Assembly (NCBI GenBank): GCA_964565895.1
Contig: CAZMGT010000090.1
Coordinates: 1-6,027 of the forward strand
DNA from: CAZMGT01 sp964565895
Lineage (GTDB): Bacteria > Armatimonadota > Zipacnadia > UBA1398 > CAZMGT01
DNA: 6,027 nucleotides
Direction of reading: 5' to 3'
Below the pieces are notes generated by a model. That model was given only the letters and a program-made list of their open reading frames with translations, was not told the origin of the DNA and did no database searches. Position numbers and translations under genes: made by a program. Shown in pieces: positions 1 to 5,824 of the stretch (positions within the stretch are counted from its first letter, which is position 1; each line of letters begins with the position of its first letter).

Positions 1-1
1 G

Positions 2-946
2 GTTGGCGTGGGGGCGCTTGTTGTCGGCTGGTGGTCGCCGGTGGTGGGGATGATCGCCGCTGCGGGGGCGAGCCTGCTGGTCGTTGCCGAGACGCAAAGC
101 TTTCCCACGGTGTCGCGCATGTTGGGCTGGCTATGCGCGAGCAGGAACGTGGAAGGGGTTCGCGAGGCAACGGTGGAGCGGCGGCAGCGGGTGGTGCTTT
201 TGGCGCACATTGACTCGGCGCTAGCGAGCGCGGTGTCAAGCCCGCGGGTGGTGCGCAGGATGCTCTGGGCGATTGCGGGGGCGCCGCTGATGATCTATGG
301 GGCGCTGTGCGCGGTGGCCGTAAGCGGGCGGCGGGAGCTGTGGGCCGTGGGGCTGCCGTTTGCGGGGTATTTGCTGGTGTGCGCGGGGATTATGGCGTGG
401 CAGGAGCTGCGCGGGCGGGTGGTTCCCGGGGCGGCGGATAACGCGGCGGGGATGGCCGCGCTGGCGCTGGCGGTAGAGGAGATAGCGCACTTGGAATATA
501 CGGAGCTGTGGGCGGTGGGGACAGGGGCGGAGGAGGCGGGGCTGTGTGGGGCGGTGCGTCTTTTGCGCAGGCACAGGTTTTCGCGCGAGCGGACGGTTTT
601 TTTGAACATCGACCAAGTGGGGCGCGGGCCGCTGGGGGCGATTTGCGTGGAGGGGATGATTTTGCCCCTGCGCGCGGACGAGCAGCTTGCGGCGTGGGCG
701 GAGGAGGCGGCGCGGGAGGCCGGGGTGGAGCTTGAGCGGCGGGAGTTTCGCGATATGTCTACCGACGCCTGCGCGGCGCTGGCGCGGAGGTATCGCGCGC
801 TGAGCATTATGGGGAGCCTGGAGCACTGGCACCAGATGAGCGATGTGTGGGAGAACGTGGACCCGGCGGCGGTGGTCGGCGCGGCGAAGGTTGTCGCGGG
901 GATCGTTATGCGTTGCGAGGAAGCGGCGCGAGGGAGACAGGGCTAG
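2..946 (+). CDS. membrane-anchored M28-family zinc metallopeptidase, probably 5'-partial
   Basis: Predicted zinc aminopeptidase/carboxypeptidase-like enzyme of family M28. The frame is open to the left edge, so the true start may lie outside; the first start codon inside is a GTG at 8, and residues are numbered from it. All expected metal and catalytic positions are visible: HID (H67, D69), GAADNAAG (D144), GTGAEEAG (E175 general base, E176 ligand), NIDQVG (D202) and HQMSD (H275), in the usual order and spacing. Hydrophobic segments lie near residues 6-27, 85-105 and 112-130. The last two fall between the HxD and GAxDN motifs, where soluble M28 enzymes have only a short link, so the fold is probably tethered to the membrane there. 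Codons end mostly in G, unlike the C-ending codons of the minus-strand genes. The substrate cannot be told. The gene converges on the barrel gene and the stop codons overlap. Confidence 0.85.
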   Translation, partial: VGVGALVVGWWSPVVGMIAAAGASLLVVAETQSFPTVSRMLGWLCASRNVEGVREATVERRQRVVLLAHIDSALASAVSSPRVVRRMLWAIAGAPLMIYGALCAVAVSGRRELWAVGLPFAGYLLVCAGIMAWQELRGRVVPGAADNAAGMAALALAVEEIAHLEYTELWAVGTGAEEAGLCGAVRLLRRHRFSRERTVFLNIDQVGRGPLGAICVEGMILPLRADEQLAAWAEEAAREAGVELERREFRDMSTDACAALARRYRALSIMGSLEHWHQMSDVWENVDPAAVVGAAKVVAGIVMRCEEAARGRQG

Positions 947-3708
947 AAGATGTGGTCTACTTGAACAAGGGCGCGCGTGTAGCGGTCGGGCATTCCGCGG
1001 TGGAGGCTGTCTACGCCGTCGAGCGGGTTGACGAGGTGCAGGGCCACGGTTGTATCGGCATCGAGGGCGTGGAGCAGGGAGAGGCGATAGCCCTCGCCGA
1101 GGGGGACGTCGCGCACGTCGTCGTCGGCGACGTTGTGGTAGTAGTCGAAGGTAAGCCTGGTGCGGTCGCCCGCCTGGTAGGAGGCGCCGGCGATCCAGCG
1201 CGAGGTGGTTATCTCGGAGTGGCGGTCGCGGCGGCGCTCGTGGGTGACGTGGACTCGGCCGCGGTCGCCGACCTTGAGGTCGAGGCGGTAGCGGGTGAAG
1301 TCGATGTTGGACTGCTTCTGGCGGCTGTCGCCGACGATGGGGTTTTTGCCGCGCTGGCCGGAGACCGTGGCGGGGCCGACTTGGACGCTTAGGCCATATT
1401 GCAGGGACTCGCCGTGGACGAGCTGCTGCTTTTTGCCGTTTTTGAGCAACGGGTTAAGGTCGTATGAGGCGGTGAGCTGGAACGGGCCGATGGGGAGGCG
1501 GAGACGGGCGATTTTGGTCACCTGGGGGATGGAGCCAGGCTGAGCCTGTTTGCCGACGACGGGCGGCAGGCCGCGCTCGATGATTTCCACGTTTAGCTGA
1601 GCGCCGCGATCGCCTTTTTCCCGAAGCTGTACGCCGTAGCGGTTTTCCGGGACGACGTAGTTGTTGGCGTCGGTAACCTCGACGCGCGCGGCGTGGATGT
1701 TTAGCGGCCCGATGTTCTGCTGGACGCTGAGGCCGCGGACCTGGCGGACGAGCTCGCCGTCGGCATGGGTTTGGGTTTGCGTCCAGGAGGCGGTGAACCC
1801 GGACCAGAGCTCGCGCGTGAGGCGGAAGATGGTTGTTTTTTGCTCGCTTTCCGTGGGCTCGCTGCTTGTCCCATCGCTGTCGTCGTCTGGAATGAGGCTT
1901 TCCCTGCGGGTGTAGGCGAGGGTGGCCTTGAAGCCAAGCAGGTTTGCGCCAAGGCCGAGGTTGGTTTTGCGCGATTCGGCCCCGGAGCCGTCGCGCTGGC
2001 GCTCGAACTGCGCCGTGGTGAGGCGCAGGTTGCCGGTTAGGCTGACCGCGGACTGGGGGGCGAGGCCGAGCTTGAGCAGCTCGCGCTTGAGGCCCTTGTC
2101 CTCGACCTCGTCGCGGCGGAGGGAGCCGGTGAGCTTGACCACGTCGCCCAAGGAAAGCTCGTTAAGCTTGTAGTCGGTGCGCGTGGTTGCCGGCTTGTCC
2201 TCGTCCTCGGAGCGCACGGTAGTTTTGCTGTAGCCGAGATTTAGCCCGGGAAGGAGGGCGACGTTTTGCAGGCCGTAGGTGGTCTGCGTGCGCGTGGGCG
2301 ACTCCTCGCCGGAGACCTCGTCGCGGGCGGAGAATGTGGTTTTGGAGTAGACGGCGCGCGCCTTGCCGCCGGGGAGGTCGAACGCCTGGGAAGCGGCCCA
2401 GGTTTCCGTGACCTGAACGGTGCTCGAGTATTGGGACTTTTTCTTGCCGCGGGCGGAAGCGGCTTGGGAGGCGCTAGGCTCGCCGTTTTGCTCGGGCTGC
2501 GCGAGGCGCGAGAGGCGGCCGGTTTGCACGCGGCGGGTCGTCTGCGTCCAGGAGAGGGCGGTTTCCCCGCGGGCGAACGAGGCGCGGCGGGTGTCGACGG
2601 TGGCGAGAGCGTCGCCCGCGTCCTGCTCCTGCTCGCGACGGTTTTGCGACCAGACGAGGCCCTGGAACGGCTCGAGCTCAAAGCCCCAGTCGCGCACGGT
2701 GACGCCGGCGAGGTCGGTGATTTTCTTGCGCTCGCGGCGGCTGTCGAAGAGATCGGTTTTGCCCATAAAGCCGAGCGCTTTGACGGCCGCGGTGGCCCCC
2801 TGCGCGGACTTTTGAGAGACGGGGGCGAAGTCGTCGTCGACGCTGACGACGGTGTAATGGGCGCGGAGGAAGTCGCCCTTTTCGCCAATTTGCACGCGCG
2901 TCCAGCGGGCGGCGCCGCGCTTTTCGGCGGCGGCGAAGTTAAAGTCGCTGCCCGCTTGCTGCATGAGGGCGCGCAGGGCGGCCTCGCGCTTTGCCGAGGC
3001 GGGCCTGGGCGCGGAGGCGGTTTCTAACACGCCGGCATCTACGGTAAGCGAGCCCGTGCGCAGGCCGGAGATGGCCAGCCCGCGCTCCTGGCGGAGGACG
3101 GGCGTTTTCTCCCCGTATTGGCGGGAGTCCTCGACGAGCGTGGGAGGGGGGACGTCGCTGTAAAAGACCTGGATGTTCTGGGCGTTGTCCAGCGACTGCG
3201 CGGAGTGGCTGACGAGGACGACGGGATCTACGCCCGTGCGCAAGGGCGAGGAGCCGGCGATGCGCACGGGATCGGTAACCTCGGTGGAGCTGATGATCGG
3301 AGGGCCGCCGACGATGTTAACCCCGCCGAGGCTCTGGTCGGTGGCAGCGGTGCGCGTGCCCGTGCGCCGGAAGCGGACCTGGACTTGGGCGTTGGGCGGG
3401 AGCTGGGTGCGCAGGTAGACCTGGTTGGTGGAGGGATCGAACCAGTATTGGCTGCGCGGGAGAAGGACGCCGTCGACGATGACCACGACGCTGGCCTGAT
3501 CGATAGCATAGGACGAGGGCAAGGGGAGGGTGTTGAAGCTCGTGGGCCTAACCGTGCGCACCTCGACGGTGGGTGTGTCGTCGAGCTGCATGCTGGCCGT
3601 GGGCAAAGCGGCCTGGACGGCGTACAGCAGCGAGGCGCTGCACGCCAAGAAAGCGGCAGCGAAGGCCAGCACGGATAGCGTCGACGCTCGGCTGTGCACG
3701 GAAGCCAC
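943..3708 (-). CDS. large secreted protein, probable outer-membrane beta-barrel, family not recognised
   Basis: I recognise no named family for this 921-residue protein. A signal peptide is clear: a basic N-terminus (H5, R7), a hydrophobic core at about 11-30, and an AVQA-type signal peptidase I site near 30-34. Residues 45-115 look like a beta-sandwich module with a pattern (VVVIVDGVLLPRSQYWFD, then LPPNAQVQVRFRR) shared by many surface and phage-tail proteins. Residues 240-420 are charged and probably include helical and linker parts. From about 425 to the end come many short strands of alternating polar and nonpolar residues, separated by charged turns (for example 490-500, 521-531, 585-601, 637-647, 733-750, 836-857), and the chain ends RALVQVDHIF. 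A C-terminal Phe after such a strand is typical of barrels inserted by the BAM machinery. The start is GTG at 3708, with GGAG 8 bases upstream; a second GTG at 3699 is possible. Barrel assignment is inference from pattern only. Confidence 0.7.
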   Translation of the reverse strand: MASVHSRASTLSVLAFAAAFLACSASLLYAVQAALPTASMQLDDTPTVEVRTVRPTSFNTLPLPSSYAIDQASVVVIVDGVLLPRSQYWFDPSTNQVYLRTQLPPNAQVQVRFRRTGTRTAATDQSLGGVNIVGGPPIISSTEVTDPVRIAGSSPLRTGVDPVVLVSHSAQSLDNAQNIQVFYSDVPPPTLVEDSRQYGEKTPVLRQERGLAISGLRTGSLTVDAGVLETASAPRPASAKREAALRALMQQAGSDFNFAAAEKRGAARWTRVQIGEKGDFLRAHYTVVSVDDDFAPVSQKSAQGATAAVKALGFMGKTDLFDSRRERKKITDLAGVTVRDWGFELEPFQGLVWSQNRREQEQDAGDALATVDTRRASFARGETALSWTQTTRRVQTGRLSRLAQPEQNGEPSASQAASARGKKKSQYSSTVQVTETWAASQAFDLPGGKARAVYSKTTFSARDEVSGEESPTRTQTTYGLQNVALLPGLNLGYSKTTVRSEDEDKPATTRTDYKLNELSLGDVVKLTGSLRRDEVEDKGLKRELLKLGLAPQSAVSLTGNLRLTTAQFERQRDGSGAESRKTNLGLGANLLGFKATLAYTRRESLIPDDDSDGTSSEPTESEQKTTIFRLTRELWSGFTASWTQTQTHADGELVRQVRGLSVQQNIGPLNIHAARVEVTDANNYVVPENRYGVQLREKGDRGAQLNVEIIERGLPPVVGKQAQPGSIPQVTKIARLRLPIGPFQLTASYDLNPLLKNGKKQQLVHGESLQYGLSVQVGPATVSGQRGKNPIVGDSRQKQSNIDFTRYRLDLKVGDRGRVHVTHERRRDRHSEITTSRWIAGASYQAGDRTRLTFDYYHNVADDDVRDVPLGEGYRLSLLHALDADTTVALHLVNPLDGVDSLHRGMPDRYTRALVQVDHIF

Positions 3709-3716
3709 TTCCCACG

Positions 3717-3720
3717 CTCC
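3717..3720 (-). promoter_or_regulatory. ribosome binding site of the barrel gene
   Basis: GGAG on the minus strand sits 8 bases before the GTG at 3708, the normal spacing, and supports that non-ATG start. A GGGAAG a few bases later would serve the alternative GTG at 3699, so the start is uncertain by three codons. A 5-bp inverted repeat, GGAAG/CTTCC (3700-3712), spans the GTG itself. Confidence 0.5.
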
Positions 3721-3776
3721 AAGCTTCCCCTTCCGCTGCCGATTGCTGTGTTTGCCCGAGGCGGGCTGCCCAAGAG

Positions 3777-3790
3777 CGCGCTTTCGCGCG
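3777..3790 (-). repeat. short hairpin with GAAA tetraloop
   Basis: On the minus strand CGCGC-GAAA-GCGCG forms a 5-bp GC stem closed by a GNRA-type tetraloop, a common stable RNA motif. It lies in the leader of the barrel gene. With so short a stem in GC-rich DNA, chance is possible. Confidence 0.4.
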
Positions 3791-3801
3791 GGATATCGCT
3801 G

Positions 3802-3820
3802 CCTGCAGCAGAGCTGCAGG
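3802..3820 (-). repeat. 8-bp perfect inverted repeat just after the anti-sigma-type stop codon
   Basis: CCTGCAGC and GCTGCAGG are perfect complements separated by 3 bases, 7 bases past the TAG at 3828-3830. The position fits a 3'-end hairpin that protects or ends the anti-sigma-type transcript, but no T tract follows on either strand, so an intrinsic terminator is not supported. It could equally be the first hairpin of the barrel leader. Confidence 0.5.
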
Positions 3821-3827
3821 GTATTGC

Positions 3828-5096
3828 CTAGGCTACGCCGGTTGCCGGCGCGGGTGACTCGGCATGGCCCTCGCCAGCGCCGGGGACGAGGCCCGTGGGC
3901 GGGGCGGGAGGCTCAGGCTCGGCCGCGGGCTCGGCGGTCGCCCCCTCCGGCCCGACAAGCGCGGGCGAGGGGGAGGGCGAGCTGAGCCGCGGGGGCTCGG
4001 GCTTGATTACGTCGGCCGGCTCCTCGACCGTAGCGAGGAGGCTCTCCGTGGGGCTGGAGACCTCGGGCGAGACGAGCACCGGCTCGCTGCTCGCTGGGCG
4101 CGGCACGTCGAACGTGGCCGCGGCGACGAGCATAATGCTCCGGTCGAGGTTGCCCCGCGAGGGCGCGAACCCGGGCATGGGCGTGGGCGCGGGCGGGACC
4201 TCTGGCTCGGCCACCTCGACGACCTCCGCGGCGGGAGCGGTAGGCTCAGCGGCCGGCGGAGGCGCGGGACGACGGCGCACGACAGGCCGGCGGGCAACAA
4301 CCCTGGGCCGGGGAGCGGGCCGCGCCGCGCGGGCGACAGGAACAACGGGCTTAGCGGCCGGCGTCGGGGCAACGGCGGGCGCGACCGCGGGCTGAGCGGT
4401 CGGCGAAGGAGCACGCTCGGCCGCGGGCGCGGCGGCGACGACCGTCGGCTGAGGTGAGGCGCTGGGCGCGGGGGCGAGGGCCCCACGGCCAAGATGCCCC
4501 GGCCCGAGAACGCCCACGGCGAACAGGAGCAGGACAAGGCAAAGCGCGGCAGCCGCGGCGGCGAGGGCCGGGCGAAGAACCATCCGCTGGGAGATCAGAT
4601 GCCCGAGCTGACGCAGGACAGGCCACGGCTGAGGGGCCTGCGGGGCAGGCACGGGCAAGCGGTCGAGGATGCGCTGGAGAAGAGCAGGCGACGGCTCGTG
4701 CGCAGGCAGGGCACGCAAAGCGCCGTCGACCTGCTCTAGCCAGCGCACCTCCCGCTGACAACGGAGGCAGGTGCGGAGGTGTCGGACAACGGCGGCTTTC
4801 TCGTCTGGCGCGAGGGCGCCATCGAGGAACGCCGACAGTTGCGGGCCGAGAACGTAGCACTCATCGGGCTGGCCGGGAGCTTGCTTGGGGAACGCGGCCT
4901 GGACGCGCCGGCCGAGCTCCTCGGGCGCGCGCACGCGGAGGAGGTCGGCGGCGCGGCCGAGGTCGGTTTCGGCAAGCAACAGCGCCTCGCAGGCCGGGCA
5001 AGCGGCGAGATGGCGCTCCACGGCCAGACGAGCGAGCCAGCCGAGCCGGCCCTCGACGTAGGCGGGAATCAGTTGTCGCGCTCTTCGGCAGTTCAT
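3828..5096 (-). CDS. membrane anti-sigma-type protein with two zf-HC2 zinc fingers and a long Pro/Ala-rich outer tail
   Basis: This 422-residue protein probably binds a group IV (ECF) sigma factor or another partner in the cytoplasm. Two zf-HC2 modules are seen: C3 with H29-x3-C33-x2-C36, each followed by helical sequence, and C80 with H106-x3-C110-x2-C113. A single membrane helix lies at about 176-197. The remaining roughly 220 residues are dominated by Pro, Ala, Val, Arg and Glu, with an Arg-rich stretch at 255-276, and should lie outside the membrane. Only 315-335 (NLDRSIMLVAAATFDV) looks capable of folding. The start is ATG at 5096, chosen because the first zinc finger begins at once and AGAGAGAAG lies 7 bases upstream; the frame stays open further upstream through the leader, but that part is not protein-like. 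No sigma-factor gene is adjacent in this window. The tail resembles the spacer of TonB-like proteins in composition only. Family assignment is firm, partner unknown. Confidence 0.85.
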   Translation of the reverse strand: MNCRRARQLIPAYVEGRLGWLARLAVERHLAACPACEALLLAETDLGRAADLLRVRAPEELGRRVQAAFPKQAPGQPDECYVLGPQLSAFLDGALAPDEKAAVVRHLRTCLRCQREVRWLEQVDGALRALPAHEPSPALLQRILDRLPVPAPQAPQPWPVLRQLGHLISQRMVLRPALAAAAAALCLVLLLFAVGVLGPGHLGRGALAPAPSASPQPTVVAAAPAAERAPSPTAQPAVAPAVAPTPAAKPVVPVARAARPAPRPRVVARRPVVRRRPAPPPAAEPTAPAAEVVEVAEPEVPPAPTPMPGFAPSRGNLDRSIMLVAAATFDVPRPASSEPVLVSPEVSSPTESLLATVEEPADVIKPEPPRLSSPSPSPALVGPEGATAEPAAEPEPPAPPTGLVPGAGEGHAESPAPATGVA

Positions 5097-5103
5097 AAGC
5101 AAA

Positions 5104-5112
5104 CTTCTCTCT
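5104..5112 (-). promoter_or_regulatory. ribosome binding site of the anti-sigma-type gene
   Basis: AGAGAGAAG on the minus strand lies 7 bases before the ATG at 5096. It is a purine-rich but imperfect Shine-Dalgarno sequence. It decides the start against the longer open frame, and it follows the GC-rich hairpin at 5120-5140 by 7 bases. Confidence 0.55.
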
Positions 5113-5119
5113 GGACGCA

Positions 5120-5140
5120 GCCCGCGCGCAAGGCGCGGGC
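5120..5140 (-). repeat. 8-bp GC-only perfect hairpin upstream of the ribosome binding site
   Basis: GCCCGCGC and GCGCGGGC are perfect complements around a 5-base loop. Folded in RNA this would be a very stable stem ending 7 bases before the Shine-Dalgarno sequence of the anti-sigma-type gene. There is no T tract, so it is more likely a leader structure than a terminator. Confidence 0.5.
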
Positions 5141-5144
5141 CGGC

Positions 5145-5172
5145 AAACACTTCATCGGCAGCGGAAGTGTTT
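5145..5172 (-). repeat. 9-bp perfect inverted repeat, operator-like or RNA hairpin
   Basis: AAACACTTC and GAAGTGTTT are perfect complements around a 10-base spacer. The arms are AT-richer than the surroundings, which makes chance less likely than for the GC stems. As DNA it could bind a dimeric regulator; as RNA the 10-base loop would be exposed. The spacer and one arm contain the 14 bases that are complementary to the barrel-gene leader. Confidence 0.55.
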
Positions 5173-5176
5173 TTGT

Positions 5177-5193
5177 CCGTGTATTGGACACGG
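5177..5193 (-). repeat. 6-bp inverted repeat with an overlapping alternative pairing
   Basis: CCGTGT and ACACGG pair around a 5-base loop (5177-5193). An overlapping alternative, TGTCC with GGACA (5174-5190), uses some of the same bases, so the two are mutually exclusive. Both are short and could be chance. Confidence 0.35.
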
Positions 5194-5248
5194 CAAGCGG
5201 CGGTGTGTTGCAAGCGAAGCAAAAAAAGCAAAGCGCGCGGGGGCGGGG

Positions 5249-5824
5249 CTAGCGCAGGGGCGGGATGGTGAGGCGCTGCTCCTCGCGCACCTCGGCGCGA
5301 AAGCCATAGCGCCGGAGGCGATCGAGGATGCCATCGCGCAGCTCGAGCGCCGTGCGCAGGACGGCGGGGTCGCCCGTCGCGCGGATGACATAGGGCGGGG
5401 CGACGGGCGCGCCATTTACGCGGATGTGGTTTCCCGCGCAGCGGATCTCAGAGAGCGCGCCGAGGCGCTGGTCGGCGACAGCGATGGCCGTGGCCCCCGC
5501 GGCGCGGAGCTCGTTGACGAGGACGAGGAGGTCTTGGTCGTGCAGGAGGCGGCCGGGCGGGGCTTGAGAATCGTCGAGGACAACGACGACCCCGGGACCG
5601 CTGACCGGCGCGGAGAGGGAGGGCTCGCCGTGGGTGGGGCGCGCGCGGAGCTGTTGGCGCAAAAGGTCGAGATCGATTTGCACCTCGCGCAGGCGGGAGT
5701 CGAGGCTCCACAGGGCAAGGCGCAGCTCGGCGACAAGAGCGGCGAGGAGCAAAACGGCGAGCAGCAGGGCGAGCGCCGCGGGGCGCGGGAGCGTGGGTCG
5801 GCGCTGGGGCTGGCGGTCGCTCAT
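5249..5824 (-). CDS. DUF881 family membrane protein (YlxW/YlxX-like)
   Basis: This 191-residue protein has one membrane helix (about 14-33), a short coiled-coil-like stretch (38-60) and a full DUF881 domain (about 74-190) outside the membrane. Family landmarks are easy to see: GPGVVVVLDD (76-85), HDQDLL (95-100), NELRAAGATAIAV (104-116), IRCAGNHIRVNG (127-138), PPYVIRATGDP (143-153) and a closing LTIP. The start is ATG at 5824, whose ATGA overlaps the ftsQ stop codon; a GGGAGG lies 15 bases upstream inside ftsQ, so translation is probably coupled. In Bacillus, DUF881 genes ylxW and ylxX follow divIB in the division cluster, which fits the neighbour here. The biochemical role of the family is not known to me; a part in division or envelope work is inference from position. 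Confidence 0.92.
   Translation of the reverse strand: MSDRQPQRRPTLPRPAALALLLAVLLLAALVAELRLALWSLDSRLREVQIDLDLLRQQLRARPTHGEPSLSAPVSGPGVVVVLDDSQAPPGRLLHDQDLLVLVNELRAAGATAIAVADQRLGALSEIRCAGNHIRVNGAPVAPPYVIRATGDPAVLRTALELRDGILDRLRRYGFRAEVREEQRLTIPPLR

Larger units (their letters stand above)
3709..3827 (-). promoter_or_regulatory. leader of the barrel gene, three hairpins in a row
   Basis: This 119-base gap separates the anti-sigma-type stop codon from the barrel start. Read on the minus strand it holds an 8-bp hairpin (3802-3820), a 5-bp hairpin with a GAAA tetraloop (3777-3790), a 5-bp GCCCG/CGGGC hairpin (3754-3766), the 14-base stretch complementary to the other leader (3730-3743), and the GGAG ribosome binding site (3717-3720). 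I find no convincing -35/-10 pair and no run of T after any hairpin, so whether the barrel gene is co-transcribed with the gene before it is open. It does not match a riboswitch class that I can name. Confidence 0.4.
5097..5248 (-). promoter_or_regulatory. leader of the anti-sigma-type gene with three inverted repeats
   Basis: This 152-base gap follows the DUF881 stop codon. On the minus strand it runs: a C-rich stretch, a T7 tract (5221-5227), a 6-bp inverted repeat (5177-5193), a 9-bp inverted repeat (5145-5172), an 8-bp GC inverted repeat (5120-5140), the ribosome binding site and the ATG. The gap is long compared with the ftsQ/DUF881 overlap, so the anti-sigma-type gene probably has its own promoter, but I could not pick a convincing -35/-10 pair. 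No stem ends directly before the T tract, so a terminator for ftsQ-DUF881 is not supported. Confidence 0.45.

Noticed and set aside
2241..3027. Long open frames on both strands inside the barrel gene, including a 253-codon plus-strand frame.
   Set aside because: Their products are Arg/Ala/Gly/Ser-rich, low in structure and typical of unused frames in GC-rich DNA, while the 921-residue frame has a signal peptide, strand pattern and ribosome binding site.
3634..3649. Lipoprotein signal (lipobox) at C23 of the barrel protein.
   Set aside because: The bases encode FLAC, with Phe at the -3 position instead of Leu/Val/Ile and no Gly/Ser pattern; a signal peptidase I site after AVQA fits better.
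3744..3820. Cyclic-di-GMP-type riboswitch in the barrel leader, suggested by a GGGCAAAC string and a GNRA loop.
   Set aside because: The remaining conserved parts and stem arrangement of that class are not present; only short generic similarity remains.
3864..5098. Long plus-strand and minus-strand frames across the anti-sigma-type gene.
   Set aside because: They are composition-driven shadows of the Pro/Ala-rich coding region; only the minus frame at 3828-5096 carries zinc-finger motifs and a membrane helix.
5221..5248. T7 tract on the minus strand after the DUF881 stop codon as an intrinsic terminator.
   Set aside because: The bases just before it are nearly all C and G without a complementary arm, so no stem ends at the T tract; a Rho-type C-rich exit cannot be judged by eye.
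5152..5415. A minus-strand open frame bridging the DUF881 end and the leader.
   Set aside because: It runs in another frame over the DUF881 C-terminus, is Ala/Ser/Arg-rich and has no recognisable motif.
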